A DNA stretch of 64,000 nt from JAUIIK01 sp963745675 (GTDB lineage Bacteria > Chloroflexota > Chloroflexia > Thermomicrobiales > CFX8), in assembly GCA_963745675.1 (NCBI GenBank), contig CAVUYM010000031.1, positions 76,003 to 140,002 of the forward strand, given 5' to 3'. The notes under the pieces were generated by a model. That model was not told the origin of the DNA, ran no database searches, and saw only the letters and a program-made list of their open reading frames with translations. This document shows, one piece after another, positions 1 through 9,536 of this stretch (positions are counted from its first letter, which is position 1; each line of letters starts with the position of its first letter). Position numbers and translations under genes: made by a program.

Positions 1-144
1 GATTAGTTCGCTTTAGGCTCACTATTCTTACATCGCACAACAATAGCGCCTCCCTGGTCTCGCACCGTCAATAGAAGTACAAATGTTCTATCTCATGCTA
101 GACTCTGTACGTCCAGTGAATTGAAGCGGTGAACGGGGGACGAT

Positions 145-1398
145 GTGGTGCTAGAACTTTCCATCAAACAGGCGCGGCGATTGATGCTTGGCGCTCAACT
201 CCTGGCCGGGCCAACCCCGAAACGCCCAACAAAAAAGCGCATGCACGAAACTATCCGCCAGATCGGCGTCGTCCAGATCGACTCAATCAGCGTCGTCGAA
301 CGCAGCCATCACCTGGTGCTCTGGAGCAGGCTCGGGAACCACCCGACAGAATGGCTCCACGAGCTGCACTACGAGGAACGCGCCCTTTTCGAATACTGGT
401 CGCACGCCTGCGCCTATACGCCGATCGAACTTTACGGCCCGTTTCGGCGCAGGATGCTCGACCACGAACGCCTACGCAGTAATCGCGCAAAAGAATGGAT
501 CGAAGAGAATCAGGATGTCATGGACCACGTCGTCGAGTTCGTACGCGGGAACGGCGCAGTCAGCACTCGTTCATTTGACCCGCCGAAGGGCGCCGAGAAG
601 CCCAAAGCATGGGCCTGGTACGGCAACAAACCGACCAATCTGGCGCTCGACATTCTTTGGACCGACGGCACACTGATGATCGACCGGCGCGAAGGCTTCC
701 AGCGTTTTTACGACCTGACCGAGCGGATACACCCGGAATGGAACGATGACGAGCATCTACCCTCAGAACAGGAAGCGCGGGATCAGATAGCCCAACGCAC
801 GCTCCAGGCGCTTGGTGTCGCGACGGCGGCCTGGCTGCCAGACTACTTCCGGTCGAACTCAGCCGCGGGGCTCATCCCGCGCAAACGATCCCAAGAGGTA
901 ATGGAAAGACTCGTCGAACTGGACGTGGCGATACCGGCTCGGGTACGAGGTTTGGAGGATGATGTCGTCGTCTGGAAAGAGCTACTGGAGCGCCGCATTC
1001 CGCCGAGCCGAACGACGCTGCTATCGCCCTTCGACAGCCTGATTTGGGACCGCAGGCGAGCGCGGGAACTCTTCGACTACCAGGTCAAGTTCGAGGTCTA
1101 CATACCGCGCGACAAGCGCCGCTACGGCTATTACAACCTGGCGATCCTGCATCGCGACGAACTGGTCGGCCAGCTTGACCCCAAGGTCGACCGCAAAGCG
1201 CGCCGTCTAACGATCAACAGCCTGCACCTCGAGCCGGAATTTGTCGGGAAGGATGACGATCGCTTCTACGCCTCCCTCGCCGATACGCTGCGCGATTTCA
1301 TGGCCTTCAACGGCGCGGACGAGATTCAGGTTGAGTGGTCGAACCCGGACGAAGCAGCCGGCAGATTGACGGACGCATTGCGTTCGACAGGAAACTGA
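145..1398 (+). CDS. YcaQ-family DNA glycosylase (HTH_42)
   Basis: This 417-residue protein has the hallmarks of the HTH_42 (AlkZ/YcaQ) DNA glycosylase family, whose members unhook interstrand crosslinks or remove alkylated bases. The motif VVQIDSI at about residues 42-48 gives the Q-x-D catalytic signature of the YcaQ branch, as opposed to Q-x-Q of AlkZ. Length and the tryptophan-rich middle (AWAWYG, LDILWTDG) fit the winged-helix architecture. Translation starts at one of two adjacent GTG codons (145 or 148), preceded by a purine-rich GGGGGACG. The gene stands alone and ends just before a strong hairpin at 1431-1475. The 144 bases upstream hold no gene. The family call is firm; the substrate is inferred. 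Confidence 0.88.
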   Translation: MVLELSIKQARRLMLGAQLLAGPTPKRPTKKRMHETIRQIGVVQIDSISVVERSHHLVLWSRLGNHPTEWLHELHYEERALFEYWSHACAYTPIELYGPFRRRMLDHERLRSNRAKEWIEENQDVMDHVVEFVRGNGAVSTRSFDPPKGAEKPKAWAWYGNKPTNLALDILWTDGTLMIDRREGFQRFYDLTERIHPEWNDDEHLPSEQEARDQIAQRTLQALGVATAAWLPDYFRSNSAAGLIPRKRSQEVMERLVELDVAIPARVRGLEDDVVVWKELLERRIPPSRTTLLSPFDSLIWDRRRARELFDYQVKFEVYIPRDKRRYGYYNLAILHRDELVGQLDPKVDRKARRLTINSLHLEPEFVGKDDDRFYASLADTLRDFMAFNGADEIQVEWSNPDEAAGRLTDALRSTGN

Positions 1399-1430
1399 AG
1401 AAACCCGAACGCTTTCCCGGTCAACGACAA

Positions 1431-1475
1431 TTCCCCTCTTCATTTCGACCCGTCAAGGATTCATGAAGAGGGGAA
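1431..1475. terminator. Hairpin between convergent genes
   Basis: Arms TTCCCCTCTTCAT (1431-1443) and its exact complement (1463-1475) enclose a 19-base loop. The hairpin lies between the ends of the YcaQ gene and the convergent protease gene, so it probably terminates both. No long T-tract follows. The CCCCTCTTCA half-stem resembles that of the terminator at 28481-28516. Confidence 0.7.
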
Positions 1476-1510
1476 GCTGCTAGTTCAAGTGGAATGAATT
1501 TCCAGAACGC

Positions 1511-2197
1511 CTAGTCGCGTCGCATACCCATAACGACCATCACCCAGTAGAGCAGAGACATGACCGCGGCGGCGAAGCCAGCGATGTAGGTCCAGGCAGC
1601 TGCATTGAGCACCTGGCGATTCTGATCGTACTCCGTCCGATCGACGAACCCGAGCGTTTGGAGCTCGACCATCGCGCGCGAAGAGGCATTGAACTCGACC
1701 GGCAGGGTGATCAGAGCGAACAAGGTGCCGGCACCAAACAGAGCGATGCCAACCCAGGCCAGCGGGGTCAGCTGCAGTATGACGCCAGCAATAAGGACGA
1801 TAAAGCCAATGTTCGAACCGAGGCCCGCTACTGGAACGAGAGCGCTACGAGCCTGGAGCGGAGCATAGCCTTCGGCGTGCTGCAGGGCATGGCCGGATTC
1901 ATGCGCGGCAATGCCCATCGCGGCAACTGAACTGGAGCGATAGACCGGCTCTGATAGCCGCAATGTACGTGAGCGCGGATCGTAATGATCGGTCAATTGT
2001 CCGGCGATCGGTTCGACTGGCACATCCGAAAGCCCATGCGAGTCGAGGATATAGCGCGCTGTTTCCGCACCGGTCATGCGGCGCTGATTTGGAATCTGCG
2101 AGTACTTCTGGAAGGTCGATTTGACCTTGTGTTGCGCCCAGAGCATTAGAACAATGGTCGGGGCCATCATAATCAAATAGAGAGGATCGAAGAACAT
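1511..2197 (-). CDS. YugP-type zinc metallopeptidase
   Basis: This 228-residue membrane protein matches the YugP-type neutral zinc metallopeptidase family. It begins with a hydrophobic segment (about residues 5-20). The zinc-binding motif HESGH lies near residues 100-104, and two or three hydrophobic helices follow in the second half (VAGLGSNIGFIVLIAGVIL and the C-terminal stretch ending VMSLLYWVMVVMGM). It starts at ATG with an upstream GAAGGGGAACGG ribosome-binding sequence. The gene is single and faces the hairpin at 1431-1475. Its substrate is unknown; the family is thought to act on membrane or secreted proteins. Confidence 0.87.
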   Translation of the reverse strand: MFFDPLYLIMMAPTIVLMLWAQHKVKSTFQKYSQIPNQRRMTGAETARYILDSHGLSDVPVEPIAGQLTDHYDPRSRTLRLSEPVYRSSSVAAMGIAAHESGHALQHAEGYAPLQARSALVPVAGLGSNIGFIVLIAGVILQLTPLAWVGIALFGAGTLFALITLPVEFNASSRAMVELQTLGFVDRTEYDQNRQVLNAAAWTYIAGFAAAVMSLLYWVMVVMGMRRD

Positions 2198-2404
2198 TTC
2201 CGTTCCCCTTCAGGGAATAAAGACAATTTGGAGGGCCAGCCGATACTCGAATGTCATCGATTTGCTGGCAACACTCACCGGACGAACGAACCGTCCATCC
2301 GCATTAATAATAACGCTCGATGAGCTGTTTTCGTTCCCCTCATTCGGGGGCGGCGGCAACCGAACGAGCGCCAGATCAGTACCGTACTGTTATAGTATGC
2401 CGCA

Positions 2405-3516
2405 GTGAGCGCTAGTGTTGCGCTGGAAGGCCCCGGTACGTTCGTTGGAAGGCCTACACCGCTGCAAACGAGAATCTCACCCGCGACCTTTAGCGCGCGG
2501 CTCGATGGCATCTTAACCGACCTGCTGCTCGAACTGGAGGCAGAGGCACTCCAGCGAAGCGGGCAGGATCTACCGATCTATGATGTCTTGCGATACCACC
2601 TTGGATACGCCGATGAGGCATTTCAGTCAGCCAGATTCGATCCGGGTAAACGCATTCGACCATTCATTTGCCTGCTAGCCTGCCAGGCGGCGGGGGGCGA
2701 CGGCGAACAGGTTCTGCCCGTCGCGGCGGCAATCGAGATGATTCATAACTTCACACTGATCCACGATGACATTCAGGATCAGAGCGCGCTTCGACGCCAT
2801 CGCCCTACGATCTGGTCACTCTGGGGTACAGCTCAGGCGATCAACGCCGGTGACGCGCTCTTCACCGCCGCCCACTTGATGCTCGCAAAGAGCCGCGAGT
2901 GGGCTTGAGTGCAGAAACAATTCTCGACCTTTCTGACGAGCTCCACCGTACGACGCTGCGCATCGTTGAAGGTCAGGTGCTCGATCTGGGCTTCGAAACC
3001 CGCCCGGATGTCAGTGCCAGCGAGTATTTGACGATGATTGGCGGCAAATCAGCGGCGATCATCGGCTATGCCTGCTTTGCTGGCGCAACGGTTGCCGGGG
3101 CGTCTCCTGATGCCACTGAGCATTTGCAGGAGTTCGGCAGGGCGACGGGTATAGCTTTTCAGATTCGTGACGATTTCCTGGGCGTCTGGCAAGCTTCAAC
3201 AGAGACAGGCAAACCAGAAGCTGACGATATTCGGCGGCGCAAGAAGTCGCTGCCGGTCCTATTGCTGCACGACAGGCTTTCCGATGCTGACTGGGAGACA
3301 GTCGCTGAAATCTACCGGCAAACAGAGCTAGACGCGAGCCAGGTTCAGTACATTCTGGATTTGATGGAACACTACGAGATACGGCCACTAGTTCAGCAAC
3401 GCGTCCAGTACTGGCACGATGTTGCGGTTTCCCATCTCGAAGCCGCTATTCCCGACCCTGGAGCTCGCGCGGAACTCTTCGAACTGACCGAAGCGCTCGT
3501 CGAGCGACGGGCATAA
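2405..3516 (+). CDS. Polyprenyl (geranylgeranyl-type) diphosphate synthase, one frameshift
   Basis: Two overlapping reading frames (2405-2908 and 2899-3516) join into one trans-isoprenyl diphosphate synthase, which condenses isopentenyl diphosphate onto an allylic primer for quinone, carotenoid or lipid tails. The first half carries GKRIRPF and the first Asp-rich motif HDDIQD; the second half carries QIRDDFLG and the following DDIRRRKKS. The break is at about 2895-2905 (after KSRE), where one base too many or too few changes frame. It could be an assembly error or a true lesion. The start is GTG 2405. An isolated gene, convergent with the MFS gene at 3561. The chain-length class cannot be told by eye. 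Confidence 0.85.
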
Positions 3517-3560
3517 GCGACCGCTCACATCAAGGCCTTCCTCACCCTCGCTCTACCTGG

Positions 3561-5027
3561 CTAGTCATCCCGTTCAGCGGCGGGCCAGGGGGCGACGCGG
3601 GTAGCGATGAGGATTGCAGCAACGGCTGAGACAGCGAAGATGATGAATATCAAACGGAACTGGCTCAACATTGGGTTCTCGCCAAGATAAATGGCCGTCC
3701 AGGTGATGCCGACGATGCCCCCCAGGAAAGCTGTCGTCGCGGCTACCCCGGCTGCCATACCGCTATAGTCACGCGGCGACGATTCGATGGCTGCCGCCTG
3801 ACCTGCCGGGATCGACAGACCATTGCCGATGAAGACGATGCTCATCCCGACGGCAAACAACCACGGGTTATTCGACAGCCCGACCAGCAGCATTGAAAGC
3901 AGCAGACCTGCAACCATGATGCTGCGCCCGAGAATCAACGGCATCCTGCGTCCGTAGCGATCGGCCAGACGTCCACCGATCGGCGACGAAGCGGCCATGC
4001 CTATCGTTCCCAGCGCTATGACGAGCCCACTGATGACGACCGACTGGTCGAGATACTCCTGGAGATAAATCGAAGCCACAACAGTCAGTGGGAATCCGGC
4101 TGAATTCATGAACATCTCGCCGAAGGCGGCGGCCCGGAATGAGCGAGTTAGATACAGGCGCACCTGGACAATCGGGTCAGCTTGACGCCACTCCCAGCGC
4201 ACGAAGATCGCAACGACCATCGCCGCGCCAACATAGGCGAATGGCAACGCGACTAAAGGGATGTAACCGTCGCGCACAAGGGTCATCGGCAAAACAATCG
4301 AGATCACAGAGAGTGCCAATAGAAGGATTCCGGCTGGATCGAAGCGGCTTTGCCAGCGCAGTCCGGTCGCGGGCCTGGTGTCATTCGGTATGTAGAGCAG
4401 CAACAGGATAAGCGCGCCGATTGAAAAAGGCAGGTTGGCGATGAAGATCGCCCGCCAGCCGAAGAGACCGGTCAGCGCTCCGCCGATGAAGGGGCCACCG
4501 GCGATGGCGAATGAGGTTGCGGACCCGATCACTCCATAGGCGGATGCTCTCTGCGATTCGGGCAGGTTGACCCGAATCAGCGCCTTACCAGTGGGATAAG
4601 TTGCGCTGCCAAAGGTTGTCTGGAGCGCGCGCAGTACGACCAGCGTCCATAGCGACGGCGCGAAGGCGGCGGCGATCGTGATGAGCGTGTAGCCGATCAA
4701 CGACACCATGAAGATGCGTCGATAGCCGATGATGTCGCCCAGCCGCCCGCCGACCGACTGCACCGACGAGGAGGCAATCATCGGCAGGATGATGACCCAG
4801 GATACCTTCGCCAGCGAAATCGAGAAATCGTCGGCGATATCCGGCAACGCCACGACGAGCATCGTGAAATTCCAGGGACCGGTCAACGTCCCGAGACCAA
4901 CGGTCAGGAGAAGCAGCCAGGTCGGAACAGCTGACTTTCCACGTTGACTTAGAGGATCATCAATGCTTTGGCCCACAACGGCCGTACCCCGCACATCACC
5001 CACGCCAGAGGGTACTTCGACGATCAC
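3561..5027 (-). CDS. MFS drug/proton antiporter-like transporter
   Basis: This 488-residue integral membrane protein belongs to the major facilitator superfamily, resembling the DHA2-like multidrug group. Hydrophobic helices are spread along the chain, the loop 2-3 signature appears as GGRLGDIIGYRRIFMV, and the mirrored loop 8-9 motif as GGRLADRYGRRMPLI. The annotated start is GTG 5027 and may be a little too early, because the first 35 residues are polar. It lies downstream of the DUF1786 gene on the same strand with a 42-base gap, so they may be co-transcribed. Substrate unknown. Confidence 0.85.
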   Translation of the reverse strand: MIVEVPSGVGDVRGTAVVGQSIDDPLSQRGKSAVPTWLLLLTVGLGTLTGPWNFTMLVVALPDIADDFSISLAKVSWVIILPMIASSSVQSVGGRLGDIIGYRRIFMVSLIGYTLITIAAAFAPSLWTLVVLRALQTTFGSATYPTGKALIRVNLPESQRASAYGVIGSATSFAIAGGPFIGGALTGLFGWRAIFIANLPFSIGALILLLLYIPNDTRPATGLRWQSRFDPAGILLLALSVISIVLPMTLVRDGYIPLVALPFAYVGAAMVVAIFVRWEWRQADPIVQVRLYLTRSFRAAAFGEMFMNSAGFPLTVVASIYLQEYLDQSVVISGLVIALGTIGMAASSPIGGRLADRYGRRMPLILGRSIMVAGLLLSMLLVGLSNNPWLFAVGMSIVFIGNGLSIPAGQAAAIESSPRDYSGMAAGVAATTAFLGGIVGITWTAIYLGENPMLSQFRLIFIIFAVSAVAAILIATRVAPWPAAERDD

Positions 5028-5069
5028 CCGGAAGCACGGAAAATGACGGTCCTAATCCGTCGCCCAGCT

Positions 5070-6148
5070 TCACGACGGCAGGGCCGGAACGTCCAGTCCC
5101 CCGGCGGAGAGCGATTCCAGTGTTGCCCGGACGAGCCCGTAGGGACCGGAGAGCATCATGTCGCCATAGGGCACGGCCTGGTAGTAGCCAAGCGGGTCGG
5201 CAACGTGGCGGTTTGGTCCGGTGATCGCGACGAACTCGAAGCCACCCGCATGTGGGAAGTCCGAACTGAAGGCTGCGCCATGCCCGCCCTGAGCCTTCAC
5301 CTGCGTCATGCGTCAGCGAACCGTCCTGGAGCTGCCCGACCAACCCGGCGAGCCATTCCGGCGTCACCCCACCTGTGTGATGTTCGAACAAGCCATAGAT
5401 GCGTGAACCACGAAAAGCGACGGCGAAGGTATGCAGGTTGCCGACGTTGATCAGGATCGCTCCGCCGTCGCCAAGCGCATGTCGGGCAACGATTGGATCA
5501 CCGAGAATGCCGAGGACGGCAGCCGCTCCGGTATCCATGATGTACGAGCCAGGAAGCTGGCATGCGACGGCCTGCATACGAATCATCGCCGCTGGGGGCT
5601 CCTGGGAAGATCATGTTCAGCGCGTCACCGTCATTCTCGATCAGACCGCGCAGATATTCCGAACGATAGGCGCGCCCACGCTCGCCGGGGATATAGCCGT
5701 GATCCTGGACGGCAATCGCGAGGATTTCTGGCATGTCAACCTCGAAACGGTCGAGAAGATGTTGGATACCCTCAAGGTCGATATCAGAAAAATGGACCTT
5801 GACCGCGTCACCGGGCGAGTCGTCTACGATTCGAATACCCATCGCTTCGACCCGTTCGAGATCATTGTGGAGCGTGCGCGCTGCGCTGGCGGTGGCAGTC
5901 ACCGGCAGGCCTTCAGCAAGGTGGGCTTCGACGGCATTGCCGGATGCGCCGCCGCCCATCAACCAACCGGAAAGATGCAGTGGGCGACGTTCCGTGGTCG
6001 CACGGGCGATGCGTTTAGCAACAACCTGGGTCTGCGAAGGCAGGATGAACTTGACGCAGTTCTCAATCGTGCGACGACTATCGTAGACAAGGATGTCCTG
6101 GGTGCCGCCACCGACATCGACTGCCAGAATCTGAACCGTTTCGGCCAT
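5070..6148 (-). CDS. DUF1786-family ASKHA-fold protein, two frameshifts
   Basis: Three frames on the minus strand join into one protein of about 355 residues: 6148 down to about 5590 (begins with the phosphate-loop-like LAVDVGGGTQDILVYD), then about 5586 to 5310 (PGSYIMDTGAAAVLGILGD, GAILINVGNLHTFAVAF), then 5309 to 5070 (GFEFVAITGPNR). The composition matches DUF1786, a family sometimes labelled a putative pyruvate formate-lyase-activating relative, although the visible motif is that of an ASKHA-type nucleotide-binding fold. Two single-base shifts, near 5590 and 5310, break it. ATG 6148 is preceded by TAAGGAACGTGA, a good ribosome-binding site. It lies 15 bases after the metallophosphoesterase, so the two are likely one operon. 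Function unknown. Confidence 0.7.
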
Positions 6149-6163
6149 TCACGTTCCTTAATC

Positions 6164-7045
6164 TCAAGTCAACCAACGCAACAACCGGGGTTCGTCACCC
6201 TGATAGGTTACATAGCGTTCGACCTCGTCGCACGCCGGTCCATCAACGGGCGCTTCGTCGAGTTCGAGCAGGATCAATTCAGGCCGGGTGCGAAAGCGCG
6301 CGCCGACCATAGACTGACCGAGTCCATCGGATATGACGATCAACGCACCTTCCTGCCAGTGTTGGCCACGAACGTAGGGCAGCGGCGGTTGAGGGCGCAG
6401 CCCTTTAAGCCGGCGGATCTGCTTGATAAAGGGTAGCCGCCCAGAGGGCAACAAACGAATCTGACCGCCGTGAGTGTGACCCGCGACCAGCAACCGCACC
6501 GCGCCATACGGCACGTCGACTGCGCTTGTCGGTGAATGGGTGACGAGCAATAGCGCCGTCTCGCCGCCGGGAATCTGACCGAGAGCGGCGGCCACGTCGT
6601 CCCGGCGCGTATGCGGATCATCGACACCGGCGATCCAGGCCGTGCGGCCCCGTAGATCGACTGGGATGGCTTCGTTGCGTAGCACGCAAACTCCCGCTTC
6701 GCGCAGCTCGTCAATCAGCCCAGCCACGTTCTCTGGTTCGCCGCGAAAGTCGTGGTTCCCCATAACGGCAATGACGGTCAACCCGGCCGGCCACCCGGTG
6801 AAGAGGTCGCCAGTCTCGACGCGGTGGCCCTCGTCGTAGAAATCCCCGCCGAGAACGACGATATCGGGGTCGAAGCGCAGCGCTTCTCGTTTGGCCCGGG
6901 CGAGCAAAGCGAGCGGAACCCGCCGACCACCGGCATGAAAATCGGTCAATAGTGCAATACGCACACCGCGCCACGCGTCAGGCAAGTCGATGAGCCCGAG
7001 CCTCAAGCGCGTGATGCGCAACCATCGTGTTGCGATCCGTGTCAT
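6164..7045 (-). CDS. Calcineurin-like metallophosphoesterase (YkuE/YaeI type)
   Basis: All dimetal phosphoesterase blocks are visible: LLTDFHAGG, VVLGGDFYDEG, AVMGNHDF, THSPTS and AGHTHGGQ. The YkuE/YaeI branch acts on membrane-associated phosphoesters. ATG 7045 is the most conservative start, but the frame stays open and hydrophobic further upstream (RLIIFPIAPAALLYIYM). A good AAAGGAG sits at 7116-7122, followed by CTG codons such as 7108, so an N-terminal membrane anchor is likely. It precedes the DUF1786 gene by 15 bases. Substrate not deducible. Confidence 0.85.
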   Translation of the reverse strand: MTRIATRWLRITRLRLGLIDLPDAWRGVRIALLTDFHAGGRRVPLALLARAKREALRFDPDIVVLGGDFYDEGHRVETGDLFTGWPAGLTVIAVMGNHDFRGEPENVAGLIDELREAGVCVLRNEAIPVDLRGRTAWIAGVDDPHTRRDDVAAALGQIPGGETALLLVTHSPTSAVDVPYGAVRLLVAGHTHGGQIRLLPSGRLPFIKQIRRLKGLRPQPPLPYVRGQHWQEGALIVISDGLGQSMVGARFRTRPELILLELDEAPVDGPACDEVERYVTYQGDEPRLLRWLT

Positions 7046-7285
7046 GTATATGTAGAGCAACGCAGCTGGCGCGATTGGGAAGATGATCAGGCGTCTCAGT
7101 CCGCTCAGTTTCAGGCTCCTTTCTTCACTGGCAATAGTAACCGCTCACGTTTGCCTGAGTTTTCAGCTTTAGGGGCGGGAGAGAGCGCCGCCTCAGGAAC
7201 TCTCATGATAGGCTTTTGAATCAGCATCAGCAGGTGCAACACACCCGCGGAATCATTGGTTTCTGTTTCTGCTGGAAGGGTCAGG

Positions 7286-8041
7286 ATGTCCACAAATAAC
7301 CGCCGCCGCGATGCTCGCGAAGACCGGGCGAAAAGTCGCCGCGCTCAACGGGTGATCGAAGCTCAGCAAGCAAAACGCAGGCGCATGATGATGATCATCG
7401 GCGGAGTTGTCGGTGGCGCAGTTGTCATCGCCGGTCTGCTCTATCTCGTCACCAGGGAATCACCGCCCGCCGCGGCCAGTGAGCCGGTTGCCGCTGCGCC
7501 GACACCGGCCATCGAAATCGAGACTGACGGGCGCTTCAAAGGTAACCCTGATGCACCCGTGAAGGTCGTCGAGTTCGGAGATTTCCAGTGACCAGGCTGC
7601 GGTCAGTTCGCCCGTGTGGTCGAACCTCAATTCGAACGAGACTTCGTTGCGACAGGTCAGGTCTATTTCGAGTTTCGCGACTATGCCTTCCTCGGTGAGG
7701 AATCGCGCGAGGGAGCGGAAGCTGCGCTGTGTGCCAATGATCAGGGGCTTTTCTGGGAAATGCACGACGCGATTTTCAACAACCAGGTTGGCGAAAATGA
7801 TGGCGCATTTGCCCGTAGCCGTCTTGATCGTATAGCCGAAACAGTCTCCGATCTTGATATGGATGCATGGGGCTCGTGCATGGACGACAATACATACCAG
7901 GACAAGGTCGAGAAAGACACGCAGACGGCGGCGCAATCTGGTGTCAGGGGAACACCCGCCTTTACCGTTGATGGTGAGTTACTTTCCGGCGCGAGCTATG
8001 AGGAACTCAGCCAGAAAATCCAAGCGGCACTGGGCAACTAG
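7286..8041 (+). CDS. Membrane-anchored DsbA-like thioredoxin with in-frame UGA (candidate selenoprotein)
   Basis: Read through one TGA (7589-7591), this is a 251-residue DsbA-like oxidoreductase: a basic N-terminus, one membrane helix at about residues 36-54, a Pro/Ala linker, then the thioredoxin fold. The active site reads EFGDFQ-[UGA]-PGCGQF, so UGA at codon 102 replaces the first Cys of the CPGC motif while the second Cys (105) is kept. The cis-Pro loop is present (RGTPAFTVDG), as are two other Cys. Reading frame before and after UGA is identical (codon 1 ATG 7286, GGAAGGG ribosome site at 7274-7280). Thirty-nine bases downstream begins a VKOR gene, the usual re-oxidising partner of DsbA. 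Either UGA encodes selenocysteine, or a TGC/TGT was miscalled or mutated to TGA. Confidence 0.72.
7589..7621 (+). promoter_or_regulatory. Candidate bacterial SECIS-like hairpin after UGA
   Basis: Bases overlapping and following the in-frame TGA can fold. GACCA (7590-7594) pairs with TGGTC (7617-7621), and above an internal loop GCG (7599-7601) pairs with CGC (7609-7611) around the loop GTCAGTT. A short upper stem with a G/U-containing loop just downstream of UGA is what bacterial SelB recognises. The loop lies 11-17 bases after the UGA, slightly closer than in the classical E. coli fdhF element. The fold was judged by eye only, and a five-base stem can arise by chance. Confidence 0.35.
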
Positions 8042-8082
8042 CGCAACGGCTGAGCACCACTCCCTATTGTTGGAGAACGTTG

Positions 8083-8607
8083 ATGTCAGACTCACATGCA
8101 AGCCAGCTGGAGACGCCTTTCTCAGCAGAACCAAGCCCGTCGTGGCGTTCGAGATTTCTCACACTATCGGGGCTGGTGCTGGCATTAAGCATCATCGGAG
8201 CCGGTGTTGCCGGGTACCTGACCTACGTTCATTATGACGAGAGCGTGCTCGTCTGCACCGCCAGCGGCGGCTGCCATACGGTCCAGCAAAGCGAGTATGC
8301 GACAATTGGTCCTATTCCCATCGCAATACTCGGGCTTGGCATGTTCCTGACACTGGCGGCGCTGGCATTGATACGCATCTTCGACTGGAGCCTGTTGAGC
8401 GCTGACACTGCCACGATGTTGGCCTGGGGCATGACGTTGTCGGCGCTGCTCTATTACGCATATCTCGTCTACGTCGAGGTGTTTATTCTTGAAGCAATTT
8501 GCCAGTGGTGTGTCGGCACGACGGCCCTTACCATCGCGATCTTCGCAATCGAGTCCATCAAGTTACGTGCGGCGATGGCCATCGATGTAGATGAGTGGGT
8601 GGACTAG
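8083..8607 (+). CDS. Vitamin K epoxide reductase (VKOR) family protein
   Basis: This 174-residue integral membrane protein is a bacterial VKOR homologue, which re-oxidises DsbA-type thioredoxins and passes electrons to quinone. It has four to five hydrophobic helices. The loop cysteines lie in LVCTASGGCHTVQQSEYA with the conserved Ser, and the active-site CxxC is CQWC near the C-terminus. ATG 8083 follows TGGAGAACGTTG. It lies 41 bases after the DsbA-like gene, giving a classic oxidative-folding pair in one transcript. The DtxR-family gene begins 4 bases after its stop, so all three may be co-expressed. Confidence 0.92.
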   Translation: MSDSHASQLETPFSAEPSPSWRSRFLTLSGLVLALSIIGAGVAGYLTYVHYDESVLVCTASGGCHTVQQSEYATIGPIPIAILGLGMFLTLAALALIRIFDWSLLSADTATMLAWGMTLSALLYYAYLVYVEVFILEAICQWCVGTTALTIAIFAIESIKLRAAMAIDVDEWVD

Positions 8608-8611
8608 GCCG

Positions 8612-9287
8612 ATGACCTCGATCACTCCGGCCATGGAAGACTATCTCAAGACGATATTCGGTCTTGATGAGGTAGGTGAACGAATCACTACTCAGGCGAT
8701 CGCCGATCAGATGGGCGTTGCCGCACCTTCTGTGACCGGCATGGTCAAGCGCCTGCATGATCTGAATCTTGTAGATCACGCACCCTATCGAGGTGTCGCC
8801 CTGACCGAGGCCGGCAGGAAGGTTGCCCTTGAAGTCGTTCGCCACCACCGCCTGCTGGAGCTCTATCTCGCCGATGCCCTTGGCTACTCCTGGGACGAAG
8901 TCCACGACGAAGCAGACCGGCTGGAGCACACGATCTCGGAAGAGTTCGAGGCCCGCATCGATCATGCTCTCGGTTATCCGACCCACGACCCGCACGGCGA
9001 CCCAATCCCGACGATCGCCGGCGATCTGCCGACCGCGGCGCACAAACGTCTCAGCGATCTTGAGGACGGCCAACAAGCAATGGTCGTCCGTATTTTTCAT
9101 GACGATAGCGAGCGCCTGCGTTACCTCGGGCAGCTAGGTCTCTATCCGAACTCAACATTTACGGTGTTGGAGAAAATGCCTTTCAACGGACCACTCCGCA
9201 TCAAGGGTTGAGGATGCCGAACATGTCATTGGTATTGATCTCGCCGCTGATGTCTATATCGAGTTGATTGAGGCCCCGGACAAGTAA
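8612..9287 (+). CDS. DtxR/MntR-family metal-dependent repressor, frameshift near C-terminus
   Basis: The N-terminal winged helix (MEDYLKTIFGLDE, then the recognition region VAAPSVTGMVKRLHDLNLV) and the dimer/metal domain (VRHHRLLELYLADALGY, HDEADRLEHTISEE) are typical of DtxR/IdeR/MntR iron or manganese repressors. The frame breaks after PFNGPLRIK because of a run GGG at 9205-9207. Dropping one G restores VEDAEHVIGIDLAADVYIEL and a stop at 9285-9287, completing the C-terminal SH3/FeoA-like domain. It starts at ATG 8612, 4 bases after the VKOR stop. Likely senses Fe(II) or Mn(II); the regulon is not visible here. Confidence 0.87.
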
Positions 9288-9536
9288 CCCGATCGACACG
9301 ACAACATGACGTAGCGTCGATCTGGCGATCTCCGCCGGTCGGCATTAGGGTCGCCCTCCTCGACTCTTACACTCAGCCTTGCAAGCCTTACAGGTTGTAC
9401 GTACAATCGAACATCTCAGGGTTTTGCTCCAATGAAGACGGGGTGACGTGACGCTGGCTATCCCATCAACAACGACCATCTGGCACGAACCGCGAAACAC
9501 TGGGGCCGAGACGAACAAGCCATCACTGAATGGCCC

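Noticed and set aside
5399..6436. Long plus-strand reading frame of 345 codons
   Set aside because: It is antisense to the DUF1786 and phosphoesterase genes, whose conserved motifs are on the minus strand; no family features in the plus frame.
7111..7293. Minus-strand 60-codon frame upstream of the DsbA-like gene
   Set aside because: Polar, no ribosome-binding site, and it overlaps the start of the DsbA-like gene.
7589..7591. UGA read as tryptophan by a variant genetic code
   Set aside because: Other genes in the window end in TGA at their natural C-termini, for example the DsbA-neighbouring and sufS genes, so the code is standard.
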